A stretch of DNA of 64,000 nt from Streptomyces pactum (GTDB taxonomy: Bacteria > Actinomycetota > Actinomycetes > Streptomycetales > Streptomycetaceae): NCBI RefSeq assembly GCF_002005225.1, contig NZ_CP019724.1, positions 4,280,501-4,344,500 of the forward strand. The letters run 5' to 3'. Positions within the stretch are counted from its first letter, which is position 1; the number at the start of each line of letters is the position of its first letter. Under the pieces are notes generated by a model, which was not told where the DNA came from, ran no database searches, and saw only the letters and a list, made by a program, of their open reading frames with translations. This document shows positions 17,638 to 25,462 of this stretch, piece by piece. The position numbers and the translations under genes are program-made.

Positions 17638-17931
17638 TCAGCAGGCGGCGTCGTAGTGAGCGCTGTTGACGTGAATGCTCGACTTCTCCACCGAGGCCTT
17701 GGACCACTTCTTGTTCGCGGTGCAGCCGCTGTAGGCCCAGCTTTTCCCGTGCACGGAGGACGAGTGGTAGTTGACGCTGTGATAGAAGTTCGAGTAGGCG
17801 TAGTTCGCGCCCACGTCATAGCTCCACCGGCCGCCACTGACGTCGACCGACTTGGCCAGCGCGGGGGTGGCGACGGCCATGACGATGGCACCGGCGGCGG
17901 CTGCGGCCTTGAGACCGTTCTTCATACGCAC
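17638..17931 (-). CDS. Lactococcin-972 family bacteriocin precursor
   Basis: 97 residues. A Sec signal (MKNGLKAAAAAGAIVMAVA with cleavage after ALA, near residue 26) is followed by a mature peptide of about 70 residues with the family hallmarks: GGRWSYD, YSNFYHS, HSSSVHGK, and a final aromatic/Cys tail. Lactococcin 972 itself is unmodified, Sec-exported, and blocks septum formation by binding lipid II; that activity is inferred here. The mature part has two Cys (SGC and the last residue) that could form a disulfide. The GTG start at 17931 has AAGTGAG 5 bases upstream; the ATG two codons later is an alternative. Neighbouring genes are the membrane protein and ATPase typical of these loci. Confidence 0.9.
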   Translation of the reverse strand: MRMKNGLKAAAAAGAIVMAVATPALAKSVDVSGGRWSYDVGANYAYSNFYHSVNYHSSSVHGKSWAYSGCTANKKWSKASVEKSSIHVNSAHYDAAC

Positions 17932-17995
17932 GATTGCTCACTTTCGTTCTGTGCTTGCTTGACGCGAAGGGGGCAGAAGTCGTCCCGCCCACGGA

Positions 17996-18280
17996 TCAGA
18001 GCCTCTTGACCGACTTCTGGGTGCAGTGCTTCGCGCGGTACCCGCGGGGCATCTGGTCATTGGCGTTCTTCTTGGCCGCCTTCTTGGCCTCCGACGCCGT
18101 CTTCCCGGTGCCGTGCCCCTGCACGAACCCGTGGGCGGTGTCGTCCGAGATGCGCTTCTTGGTGCACTGGAAGTGCGCGGTCCAGCCCCGCGCCGCTTCG
18201 GCGGGAACGGCGACGCTCAAAGGAAGCACGATCGCTATGGCCGTGGTGACGAGCGGGCCGATGACAAGCATCCTGCGCAA
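17996..18280 (-). CDS. Small secreted cationic peptide, first gene of the bacteriocin cassette
   Basis: 94 residues if translation begins at the TTG at 18280, preceded by GGGGGAG at good distance; the ATG three codons later (18271) is the alternative. A signal peptide (two Arg, then VIGPLVTTAIAIVLPLSVAV and cleavage near AEA) precedes a mature peptide of about 66 residues. The mature part is rich in Lys/Arg, with two Cys (FQC near its start, KHC near its end) and an Ala-Lys-rich helix-like centre (SEAKKAAKKNAND). I do not recognise a family. It ends 64 bases before the bacteriocin gene on the same strand, so it may be a second peptide or an accessory/immunity factor. Confidence 0.7.
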   Translation of the reverse strand: MRRMLVIGPLVTTAIAIVLPLSVAVPAEAARGWTAHFQCTKKRISDDTAHGFVQGHGTGKTASEAKKAAKKNANDQMPRGYRAKHCTQKSVKRL

Positions 18281-18353
18281 GAGTATTTCTCCCCCATTCA
18301 AATTCGCATGCGGCGGGGGCAGGCCGCGCGGTGTTGCAGTACACCACCGTTCA

Positions 18354-18399
18354 CCCGCTGCAGCGGGCACACCAAAACACGCCTTGGCCGTGCGGCCAA
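18354..18399 (-). promoter_or_regulatory. Two perfect dyads upstream of the bacteriocin cassette
   Basis: The 14-bp palindrome CCCGCTGCAGCGGG (18354-18367) and the 7-2-7 dyad TTGGCCG-TG-CGGCCAA (18384-18399) are separated by 16 bases. They lie 74-120 bases before the first gene of the cassette. Two adjacent but different operators, or hairpins in a leader RNA, are both possible. Confidence 0.4.
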
Positions 18400-18665
18400 T
18401 GCGGGATTTGAGTATTGCTCTCGCCCCCGTGAAAACCACTCGTCTCGGAGGTCAGCCCGATCGAGTGGACGTGCCAGAAGTTACGCGGCACGGACGCACT
18501 TTATCCAGCCATAACGAGGTGATCATGATCACCTGGCCGGCAGGCAACCCGGAAGACACCCGGTGGCCCGATTGGAGAAGCTGAGCCGCATTGCGTCCTT
18601 TGCGTCCGTAATGGCCCGAGCCCCCGGCGAGCGGATATGAATGGCTCGTACCACTCCCCGTCCGC

Positions 18666-18671
18666 TAGCCT
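18666..18671 (+). promoter_or_regulatory. Candidate -10 box of a leaderless ankyrin transcript
   Basis: TAGCCT ends 8 bases before the ATG at 18680 and there is no ribosome site, so transcription probably starts at or next to the A of the start codon. Confidence 0.45.
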
Positions 18672-18679
18672 CCACAGCC

Positions 18680-19114
18680 ATGAAGCAGCGGCAGCAGAAG
18701 AAACTTTCCCGCCACCTCTTCGAAGCGATTCTGCTGGGCGACACCGCCCGAGTGCGGACGATGCTGCGGGCCGGTGCGGACCCCGAGCGGGCCGACGGCG
18801 AGGGCACCCTCCCCCTGTACGAGGCCGCCGTGAGCGGGAAGACCGAGATCGTGCGTCTGCTGCTGGACTCGGGCGCCTCCCCCGACGCCGAGAGCGGGGG
18901 AATCGGCGCGGAGGGCACTCCGTTGTGCGCGGCGGCGTGCTGGGGGCACACGGAGACCGTGCGGGAGTTGCTGGCGCACGGAGCCGATGCGGGGCTCCGA
19001 GAGGATCACGGCACCGGCCGTTCCCCCCTGGACTGGGCGAACGAGGGCCCGCACCCCGAGACCGCCGCCCTCCTGATCGCGGCGGGGGCGGCGCCCCGCA
19101 CGGCGGGCGGGTAG
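18680..19114 (+). CDS. Ankyrin-repeat protein
   Basis: 144 residues from the ATG at 18680; an in-frame start at 18641 has no better signals. About four ankyrin repeats of roughly 33 residues fill the protein: LFEAILLGDTARVRTMLRAGADP, then LYEAAVSGKTEIVRLLLDSGA, then LCAAACWGHTETVRELLAHGAD, and a last repeat ending LLIAAGAAP. The fold binds protein partners; the partner is unknown. It is cytoplasmic, with no signal peptide. The lack of a ribosome site and a -10 hexamer at leaderless distance suggest a leaderless message. A strong terminator follows. Confidence 0.9.
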   Translation: MKQRQQKKLSRHLFEAILLGDTARVRTMLRAGADPERADGEGTLPLYEAAVSGKTEIVRLLLDSGASPDAESGGIGAEGTPLCAAACWGHTETVRELLAHGADAGLREDHGTGRSPLDWANEGPHPETAALLIAAGAAPRTAGG

Positions 19115-19138
19115 CCGCCGGCTCCCCGCCTGGCATGG

Positions 19139-19170
19139 GAAAGCCCCGACCGGCACCGGTCGGGGCTTTC
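19139..19170. terminator. Bidirectional terminator between ankyrin gene and pirin gene
   Basis: A perfect 15-bp stem (19139-19153 with 19156-19170), closed by two bases and ending in CTTTC on the plus strand, lies between the convergent stops at 19114 and 19222. Confidence 0.8.
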
Positions 19171-19221
19171 ACGCGCTCGGGCCCTGACGGCCTGGGCCGC
19201 CCGCGCTCGGGCCTCGAAGGC

Positions 19222-20193
19222 CTACAGGCCGCCCTCGGTCATCCCGTGAACCGCCGGGACCGTCCCCAGGCGCCCCTTCTGGAAGTCCTCGAAGGCCTGC
19301 TGGAGTTCCTCGCGGGTGTTCATGACGAACGGCCCGTAGTGCGCCATCGGCTCCCGGATCGGCTGCCCGCCGAGCAGCACGACCTCCAGGTCGGGCGTGT
19401 GGGAGTCCTGCTTCCCGTCCGCGCGGACGGTCAGCGAGCCGCCGGCCCCGAAGACGGCGGTCTGCCCCAGGTGGACCGGGCGCCGCTCGGCGCCCACCGA
19501 CCCGCGTCCGGCCATCACGTACGCCAGGCCGTTGAAGTCCTCCCGCCACGGCAGGGTGAGCTCCGCGCCGGGTGCCAGCGTCGCGTGGACCATCGTGATC
19601 GGCGTGTGCGTGATGCCGGGGCCCTCGTGGCCGTCCAGCTCACCGGCGATGACACGCAGCAGCGCGCCGCCGTCGGGGGAGGTGAGCAGTTGGACGGAGC
19701 CACTGCGGATGTCCTGGTACCTGGGGGCCATCATCTTGTCCCTGGCCGGGAGGTTCACCCACAGTTGGAGGCCGTGGAAGAGCCCGCCGGACATGACGAG
19801 CTGCTCCGGGGGCGCCTCGATGTGCAGCAGGCCGGAGCCCGCCGTCATCCACTGGGTGTCGCCGTTGGTGATGGTGCCGCCGCCGCCGTTGGAGTCCTGG
19901 TGGTCGAAGATCCCGTCGATGATGTACGTGACGGTTTCGAAGCCGCGGTGGGGGTGCCACGGGGTCCCTTTCGGCTCCCCGGGCTGATACTCGACCTCAC
20001 CCATCTGGTCCATCATGATGAACGGGTCGAGGTGGCGGTAGTTGATCCCGGCGAACGCGCGGCGAACCGGGAAGCCCTCGCCCTCGAAACCGCTGGGCGC
20101 GGTCGTGACGGTGAGCACGGGACGTGCGACGGCGTCGGCTGGTGCGGATACACGGGGCAGCGTCAACGGGTTCTCGACGGTCACTGCAGGCAT
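19222..20193 (-). CDS. Pirin-family bicupin protein
   Basis: 323 residues, bicupin fold. The N-terminal cupin holds the metal site: HPHRGFE near residue 80, with a further His and Glu in LLHIEAPPE about 45 residues later. The second cupin is in the C-terminal half (ending GPFVMNTREELQQAFEDFQ). Characterised pirins include quercetin dioxygenases and redox or transcription modulators; the role here is unknown. ATG start at 20193, preceded by an AGGAGG-like site. It stands alone between two terminators. Confidence 0.92.
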   Translation of the reverse strand: MPAVTVENPLTLPRVSAPADAVARPVLTVTTAPSGFEGEGFPVRRAFAGINYRHLDPFIMMDQMGEVEYQPGEPKGTPWHPHRGFETVTYIIDGIFDHQDSNGGGGTITNGDTQWMTAGSGLLHIEAPPEQLVMSGGLFHGLQLWVNLPARDKMMAPRYQDIRSGSVQLLTSPDGGALLRVIAGELDGHEGPGITHTPITMVHATLAPGAELTLPWREDFNGLAYVMAGRGSVGAERRPVHLGQTAVFGAGGSLTVRADGKQDSHTPDLEVVLLGGQPIREPMAHYGPFVMNTREELQQAFEDFQKGRLGTVPAVHGMTEGGL

Positions 20194-20261
20194 GTCGGTA
20201 CCTCCTCGGGTACGCCCAGTTTAGTTGAGCGTTGAACTTCTTGCCACCTCAAACCGAGAAA

Positions 20262-20285
20262 GCCCGGAGGGCATTCCCTCCGGGC
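20262..20285 (-). terminator. Terminator after the SseB-like gene
   Basis: A perfect 10-bp stem (20262-20271 with 20276-20285) and a 4-nt loop, followed on the minus strand by TTTCTC. It lies about 30 bases past the SseB-like stop codon. Confidence 0.8.
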
Positions 20286-20314
20286 GCGCGAAGCGGGACG
20301 CGACGCGTCGGCGC

Positions 20315-20788
20315 CTAGCCATACATGCGGCGCATCGCGAAATCGACCATCTGTTCGACAGCCTTCGCGTCGAACACCATCCGGTGCTCACCCTCCATGT
20401 CGAGTACGAATCCGTAGCCGGTCGGCAGCAGATCGATCACCTCGGCGCCCGTGATCACGAAGTACTTGGACTCCTTGCCCGCGTATCGGCGCAGCTCCTT
20501 GAGCCCCGTGAACATCGGGATCACCGGCTGCTGGGTGTTGTGCAGCGCGAGGAAGCCCGGGTTGTCACCGCGCGGGCAGTAGACCTTCGAGGTCGCGAAG
20601 ATCTGCTGGAAGTCCTCGGCCGACATCTGGCCGGTGGTGAAGGCGCGCACCGCGTCCGCGAGCGAGGGCGGGGACGGCTCGGGGTACAGCGGCGGCTGCT
20701 GCTGCTGCCCGTACCCGCCGGACATCGGCTGCTGCGGCGGGGCGTACTGCTGCTGCTGTTGGCCCGCGGTCTGGTCGTAGCCGTACAT
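20315..20788 (-). CDS. SseB-family N-terminal domain protein with Gln-rich leader
   Basis: 157 residues. The first 45 are rich in Gln, Pro, Tyr and Gly (QQQQQYAPPQQP and similar) and probably unstructured. The rest resembles the SseB N-terminal domain: FATSKVYCP, PVIPMFTGLKELRRY, and VIDLLPTGYGFVLD. The family is common in actinomycetes but not biochemically defined. TACTCT (20801-20796 on the minus strand) lies exactly 7 bases before the ATG, and no ribosome site is present, so this is a good leaderless candidate. Confidence 0.8.
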   Translation of the reverse strand: MYGYDQTAGQQQQQYAPPQQPMSGGYGQQQQPPLYPEPSPPSLADAVRAFTTGQMSAEDFQQIFATSKVYCPRGDNPGFLALHNTQQPVIPMFTGLKELRRYAGKESKYFVITGAEVIDLLPTGYGFVLDMEGEHRMVFDAKAVEQMVDFAMRRMYG

Positions 20789-20834
20789 GCCGCAAAGAGT
20801 AGCGAGTGACGGGTCACAGATGACCGGCTCGGGG

Positions 20835-20861
20835 TTGCTTCTTATTACCGACGGGTAGCAT
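20835..20861 (+). promoter_or_regulatory. Candidate promoter of the acyl-CoA dehydrogenase gene
   Basis: TTGCTT (20835-20840) and TAGCAT (20856-20861) are separated by a short 15-base spacer, about 90 bases before the start codon. The palindrome GTAGCTAC (20866-20873) follows at the likely start site and might be part of an operator. Confidence 0.35.
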
Positions 20862-20950
20862 CATCGTAGCTACTGCTTGGTACGCGCAGTCGGTATGTGT
20901 ACAGATGCGAGGATTCAGTGCCTCGCCGATCTCTCAACGGAGCCGTCGCC

Positions 20951-22777
20951 ATGGGGCACTACAAGCCGAATCTCCGGGACATCGAGTTCAACCTCTTCGA
21001 GGTACTCGGCCGTGACAAGGTGTACGGCACGGGCCCGTTCGCGGAGATGGACACGGACACCGCCAAGAGCGTCCTGGAGGAGCTGACCCGCCTCTCGGAG
21101 AACGAGCTGGCCGAGTCCTTCGCCGACGCCGACCGCAACCCGCCGGTCTTCGACCCGGAGACCAACACCGCGCCGGTCCCGGCCTCCTTCAAGAAGAGCT
21201 ATCAGGCCTTCATGGACTCCGAGTACTGGCGCCTGGGCCTGCCCGAGGAGATCGGCGGCACCACCTCGCCCCGCTCCCTGATCTGGGCCTACGCGGAGCT
21301 GATCCTCGGCGCCAACCCGGCCGTGTGGATGTACTCCTCCGGCCCCGCCTTCGCGGGCATCCTCTTCGAGGAGGGCAACGAGGTGCAGAAGCACATCGCG
21401 TCCTTCGCCGTGGAGAAGCAGTGGGGCTCCACCATGGTCCTCACCGAGCCGGACGCCGGCTCGGACGTCGGCGCCGGCCGCACCAAGGCGGTCCAGCAGG
21501 AGGACGGCTCCTGGCACATCGAGGGCGTCAAGCGCTTCATCACGTCCGGCGAGCACGACATGTCGGAGAACATCCTCCACTACGTCCTCGCCCGCCCCGA
21601 GGGCGCCGGCCCCGGCACCAAGGGCCTGTCCCTCTTCCTCGTCCCGAAGTACGAGTTCGACTTCGAGACCGGCGAGCTGGGCGCGCGCAACGGCGTCTAC
21701 GCCACCAACGTCGAGCACAAGATGGGCCTGAAGGCCTCCAACACCTGCGAGATGACCTTCGGCGACCGCCACCCCGCCAAGGGCTGGCTGATCGGCGACA
21801 AGCACGACGGCATCCGCCAGATGTTCCGCATCATCGAGTTCGCCCGCATGATGGTCGGCACGAAGGCGATCTCCACCCTCTCCACGGGCTACCTCAACGC
21901 CCTGGAGTACGCCAAGGAGCGCGTCCAGGGTCCCGACCTGGCCAACTTCATGGACAAGTCGGCCCCCAAGGTCACCATCACGCACCACCCGGACGTCCGC
22001 CGCTCCCTCATGACGCAGAAGGCGTACGCCGAGGGCATGCGCGCCCTCGTCATGTACACCGCCTCCGTCCAGGACGAGATCCAGGTCAAGGAGGCGAACG
22101 GCGAGGACGCCGCCACCGAGCACGCCCTCAACGACCTGCTCCTGCCGATCGTCAAGGGCTACGGCTCGGAGAAGGCCTACGAGCAGCTCGCCCAGTCGCT
22201 CCAGACCTTCGGCGGCTCCGGCTTCCTGCAGGAGTACCCGATCGAGCAGTACATCCGGGACGCCAAGATCGACACCCTGTACGAGGGCACCACGGCGATC
22301 CAGGGCCAGGACTACTTCTTCCGGAAGATCGTCCGCAACCAGGGCGCCGCGCTGAACTCGCTCGCCGAGGACATCAAGAAGTTCCTGGCCCTCGGCACCG
22401 GCGGCGAGGAGCTCTCCGGCGCCCGCGAGCACCTGGCCAAGGCCGCCGTCGAGCTGGAGGCCATCGTCGGCCTCATGCTCACCGACCTCGCGGCCACCGA
22501 GCAGGACGTCAAGAACATCTACAAGGTGGGGCTCAACACCACCCGCCTGCTGATGGCCTCCGGTGACGTGATCGTCGGCTACCTGCTGCTCAAGGGCGCC
22601 GCCATCGCCGCCGAGAAGCTGCCGACGGCGTCCGCCAAGGACAAGGCGTTCTACACCGGCAAGATCGCCGCGGCGAAGTTCTTCGCGGCGAGTGTCCTGC
22701 CCGGCGTCACCATGGCCCGCAAGATCGCCCAGGGTGTCGAGCTGGACCTGATGGAGCTGGACGAGGCCGCCTTCTAG
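20951..22777 (+). CDS. Acyl-CoA dehydrogenase, large (about 600-residue) type
   Basis: 608 residues from the ATG at 20951, with ACGGAG about 8 bases upstream. FAD-dependent alpha,beta-dehydrogenation of acyl-CoA. The N-terminal helical domain and the middle beta-domain ([13 protein letters not shown], near residue 162) are followed by the C-terminal helical domain. That domain contains [19 protein letters not shown] and [11 protein letters not shown], whose Glu is the expected catalytic base. The extra C-terminal region (after about residue 470) is that of the long FadE-like group with an AcdB-type C-terminal extension. Substrate length cannot be assigned. It is monocistronic, with a terminator at 22816-22857. 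Confidence 0.93.
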   Translation: MGHYKPNLRDIEFNLFEVLGRDKVYGTGPFAEMDTDTAKSVLEELTRLSENELAESFADADRNPPVFDPETNTAPVPASFKKSYQAFMDSEYWRLGLPEEIGGTTSPRSLIWAYAELILGANPAVWMYSSGPAFAGILFEEGNEVQKHIASFAVEKQWGSTMVLTEPDAGSDVGAGRTKAVQQEDGSWHIEGVKRFITSGEHDMSENILHYVLARPEGAGPGTKGLSLFLVPKYEFDFETGELGARNGVYATNVEHKMGLKASNTCEMTFGDRHPAKGWLIGDKHDGIRQMFRIIEFARMMVGTKAISTLSTGYLNALEYAKERVQGPDLANFMDKSAPKVTITHHPDVRRSLMTQKAYAEGMRALVMYTASVQDEIQVKEANGEDAATEHALNDLLLPIVKGYGSEKAYEQLAQSLQTFGGSGFLQEYPIEQYIRDAKIDTLYEGTTAIQGQDYFFRKIVRNQGAALNSLAEDIKKFLALGTGGEELSGAREHLAKAAVELEAIVGLMLTDLAATEQDVKNIYKVGLNTTRLLMASGDVIVGYLLLKGAAIAAEKLPTASAKDKAFYTGKIAAAKFFAASVLPGVTMARKIAQGVELDLMELDEAAF

Positions 22778-22815
22778 CCCACCGGGGCTCGGCCTCCACA
22801 CTCTCCACACACCCT

Positions 22816-22857
22816 TACGAGGGCCCGCTCCCGCTCCACGGGAAGCGGGCCCTCGTA
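22816..22857 (+). terminator. Terminator after the acyl-CoA dehydrogenase gene
   Basis: A perfect 14-bp stem (22816-22829 with 22844-22857) with a 14-nt loop, ending 18 bases before the next start codon. Confidence 0.75.
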
Positions 22858-22875
22858 CGTCGTTAAGGTGAACCC

Positions 22876-24225
22876 ATGAGCGCACCCTCCCGCCCGTCTC
22901 CCGCCGCCGCCCCCGCACGGAGCGCCGCGCGGGCGCCTCTCACCTTCGATCGCGGCCACACCGACGACCTGATGTCCTTCCTCGCGGCCGGCCCCACGCC
23001 GTACCACGCCGTGGCCACCGCCGCCGAGCGCCTGGAGAAGGCCGGGTTCCGGCAGGTCGCGGAGACGGACGCCTGGGACGGGACGACGGGCGGCAAGTAC
23101 GTGCTGCGCGGCGGCGCGATCGTGGCCTGGTACGTCCCCGAGAGTGCCGTCGCCCACACCCCCTTCCGCATCGTCGGCGCGCACACCGACTCCCCCAACC
23201 TGCGCGTGAAGCCCCGGCCCGACACCGGGGCGCACGGCTGGCGTCAGGTCGCCGTCGAGATCTACGGCGGCCCCCTGATGAACTCCTGGCTGGACCGCGA
23301 CCTGGGCCTGGCCGGCCGCCTCACCCTGCGCGACGGCTCGACCCGCCTGGTCAACGTCGACCGCCCGCTGCTCCGCGTCCCGCAACTCGCCATCCACATG
23401 GACCGCAACGTGTCCGCGGAGGGCCTCAAGCTCGACAAGCAGCGCCACCTCCAGCCCGTCTGGGGCCTCGGCGACACCGTCCGCGACGGCGACCTGATCG
23501 CCTTCCTGGAGGAGGAGGCGGGTCTCGCCCGCGGCGAGGTCACCGGCTGGGACCTGATGACCCACTCGGTGGAACCCCCGGCGTACCTGGGCCGCGACAA
23601 GGACCTGGTGGCCGGCCCCCGCATGGACAACCTCCTGTCCGTGCACGCCGGCGTGGCCGCCCTGGCCGCGGTCGCCACCTCCGGCACGGACCTCCCGTAC
23701 ATCCCGGTCCTGGCCGCCTTCGACCACGAGGAGACCGGCTCCCAGTCGGACACGGGCGCCGACGGCCCGCTCCTCGGCAGCGTGCTGGAACGCTCGGTGT
23801 TCGCGCGCGGCGGCTCGTACGAGGACCGGGCGCGCGCCTTCGCCGGCACGGTCTGCCTGTCCTCCGACACCGGCCACGCCGTCCACCCCAACTACGCGGA
23901 GCGGCACGACCCGACGCACCAGCCCCGGGTCAACGGCGGCCCCATCCTCAAGGTCAACGTCAACAACCGCTACGCCACGGACGGTTCGGGCCGCGCGGTG
24001 TTCGCCGCCGCCTGCGAGAAGGCGGACGTCCCCTTCCAGACCTTCGTCTCCAACAACTCCATGCCGTGCGGCACGACGATCGGCCCCATCACCGCGGCCC
24101 GGCACGGCATCAGCACCGTCGACATCGGCGCGGCCATCCTCTCGATGCACAGCGCCCGGGAGTTGTGCGGCGCCGACGACCCGTACCTGCTGGCGAACGC
24201 CCTGGTGGCCTTCCTGGAGGGCTGA
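22876..24225 (+). CDS. M18-family aspartyl aminopeptidase
   Basis: 449 residues, cytoplasmic dinuclear-zinc aminopeptidase that removes N-terminal acidic residues. Visible ligands and catalytic residues: GAHTDSPNLR (His and Asp) near residue 99, FDHEETGS (the two Glu) near residue 290, and the C-terminal zinc His in LSMHSARE. NNSMPCGTTIGP and DIGAAIL are family motifs. The first 30 residues are Ala/Pro/Ser-rich and not conserved, so a later start is possible. A hairpin terminator follows at 24239-24283. Confidence 0.93.
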   Translation: MSAPSRPSPAAAPARSAARAPLTFDRGHTDDLMSFLAAGPTPYHAVATAAERLEKAGFRQVAETDAWDGTTGGKYVLRGGAIVAWYVPESAVAHTPFRIVGAHTDSPNLRVKPRPDTGAHGWRQVAVEIYGGPLMNSWLDRDLGLAGRLTLRDGSTRLVNVDRPLLRVPQLAIHMDRNVSAEGLKLDKQRHLQPVWGLGDTVRDGDLIAFLEEEAGLARGEVTGWDLMTHSVEPPAYLGRDKDLVAGPRMDNLLSVHAGVAALAAVATSGTDLPYIPVLAAFDHEETGSQSDTGADGPLLGSVLERSVFARGGSYEDRARAFAGTVCLSSDTGHAVHPNYAERHDPTHQPRVNGGPILKVNVNNRYATDGSGRAVFAAACEKADVPFQTFVSNNSMPCGTTIGPITAARHGISTVDIGAAILSMHSARELCGADDPYLLANALVAFLEG

Positions 24226-24238
24226 GCCCCCGGGCGTG

Positions 24239-24283
24239 CCCCGGCCGGAACACCCCTGTCTCGCATGTGTGTTCCGGCCGGGG
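24239..24283 (+). terminator. Terminator after the M18 aminopeptidase gene
   Basis: A perfect 15-bp stem (24239-24253 with 24269-24283) and a 15-nt loop, starting 13 bases after the stop codon. Confidence 0.75.
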
Positions 24284-24350
24284 GTACCCGCACGGAACCG
24301 GATCGACCGGAAACCCGGAACCGACCGGATCTGACAGGGAGGCAACACTC

Positions 24351-24602
24351 ATGGGCCTCGGCGGGTGCATCATCCTCATCGCCGTGGGAGCCATCCTCAC
24401 GTTCGCGACCGACTGGGACATGCAGGGCGTCAACCTCGACCTGGTCGGTGTCATCTTCATGATCGTCGGCTTGATCGGTGTCGCGACGTTCAGCAGCATC
24501 GCCCGGCGCCGGCGCGTCGTGATGCCGCCGACGACCCCGGTCGTCGAGGAACGGCCCCACCACCACACGCGGGACGGCTACCACAACGGCTACGGCGCCT
24601 GA
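24351..24602 (+). CDS. Small two-helix membrane protein (DUF6458-like)
   Basis: 83 residues; the ATG at 24351 follows AGGGAGG by 8 bases. Two membrane helices (CIILIAVGAILTFAT and VGVIFMIVGLIGVATF) flank a short polar segment, DWDMQGVNLD. They are followed by a basic stretch (ARRRR) and a His-rich soluble tail (PHHHTRDGYHNGYGA). This is the DUF6458 architecture, widespread and conserved in Streptomyces but without known function. The His-rich tail could bind metal, though nothing supports this beyond composition. Confidence 0.8.
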   Translation: MGLGGCIILIAVGAILTFATDWDMQGVNLDLVGVIFMIVGLIGVATFSSIARRRRVVMPPTTPVVEERPHHHTRDGYHNGYGA

Positions 24603-24821
24603 CCCCTGCCGCGGGGGCCGGGCTCGCGGACCGGCGAGGACGAGGGGCGGGCGGCCCGTCCCGTCGCGGTGAGCCGGTTCTCCCCGGCGGTGTGCCCGCG
24701 TCCGGGGCACCGCCGGGAGGTGTCGCACGGCAGCGGAGGTCGGGGGCTCGGAGACCGGCGGACTCAGCCTGTCGGCCTACCGGCCGCGTCCCGCGGCGGA
24801 CGCCGGGGAAGCGATCACGCC

Positions 24822-25334
24822 ATGAGATTCCTCGTGTACGACCGGCTCCTCGGCTTCGGTGACGACTACTGGATCGAGGACGACAACGGCAACAAGGTGT
24901 ACCTCGTCGACGGCAAGGCGATGCGGCTGCGGGACACCTGGGAGCTGAAGGACACCCAGGGCCGGGTGCTCGTCGACATCCACCAGAAGATGTTCGCCCT
25001 GCGCGAGACGATGGTGATCGAGCGGGGCGGCGAGCCGCTGGCCCGGATCAGGCGGAAGCGGTTGTCGCTGCTGCGCAACCACTACCGCGTCGCCCTGGCC
25101 GACGGGACGGAACTGGACGTCAGCGGCAAGATCCTCGACCGGGAGTTCGCCATCGAGTACGACGGTGAGCTGCTGGCCGTCATCTCGCGGCGGTGGCTGA
25201 CCCTCCGGGACACCTACGGCGTCGACGTCGTCCGGGACGACGCGGACCCGGCGCTGCTGATCGCGCTGACGGTGTGCGTGATCCACCTGGCGGAGAAGGA
25301 GCGGGAGCAACGGGAGGAGCGGGAGGACGCGTGA
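24822..25334 (+). CDS. LURP-one-related (LOR/DUF567) protein
   Basis: 170 residues from the ATG at 24822 (GGGGAA about 12 bases upstream, weak). The protein is a single tubby-like LOR domain: MRFLVYDRLLGFGDDYWIED, VDGKAMRLRDTWEL, RETMVIERGG, and a C-terminal hydrophobic helix (ALLIALTVCVIHLAE) that in this family is buried in the barrel. A charged tail (EKEREQREERED) ends the protein. The family binds phospholipids or acts as a scaffold in eukaryotes; the bacterial role is unknown. An 18-bp tandem repeat begins 21 bases after the stop. Confidence 0.88.
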   Translation: MRFLVYDRLLGFGDDYWIEDDNGNKVYLVDGKAMRLRDTWELKDTQGRVLVDIHQKMFALRETMVIERGGEPLARIRRKRLSLLRNHYRVALADGTELDVSGKILDREFAIEYDGELLAVISRRWLTLRDTYGVDVVRDDADPALLIALTVCVIHLAEKEREQREEREDA

Positions 25335-25354
25335 CGGGCAGCGGTGCGGCGACA

Positions 25355-25462
25355 CCCCACACCCCGTCGGCGCCCCACGCCCCGTCGGCGCCCCACGCCC
25401 CGTCGGCGCCCCACGCCCCGTCGGCGCCTCACGCCCCGTCGATGCCTCACGCCCCATCGGTG
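25355..25462. repeat. 18-bp tandem repeat, six copies
   Basis: Six head-to-tail 18-bp units of the type CCCCACGCCCCGTCGGCG. Copies 2-4 are identical and copies 1, 5 and 6 have one to three changes. The array fills the gap between two convergent genes, and the last copy runs into the 3' end of the DUF2867-like gene, which stops at 25447. Confidence 0.9.

Larger units (their letters stand above)
18281..18679. other. Regulatory intergenic region upstream of the bacteriocin cassette and the ankyrin gene
   Basis: About 400 bases, more AT-rich than the surroundings and without a credible gene. It holds two perfect dyads (18354-18367 and 18384-18399) on the cassette side and a likely leaderless promoter for the ankyrin gene on the other. 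Confidence 0.6.

Noticed and set aside
13206..18280. Lantibiotic or lasso peptide cluster
   Set aside because: No lanthionine synthetase, radical SAM, asparagine-synthetase-like or transglutaminase-like protein is present; the precursor is lactococcin-972-like.
25355..25462. CRISPR array
   Set aside because: The 18-bp units are directly adjacent without spacers, and no cas genes are present; it is a tandem repeat.
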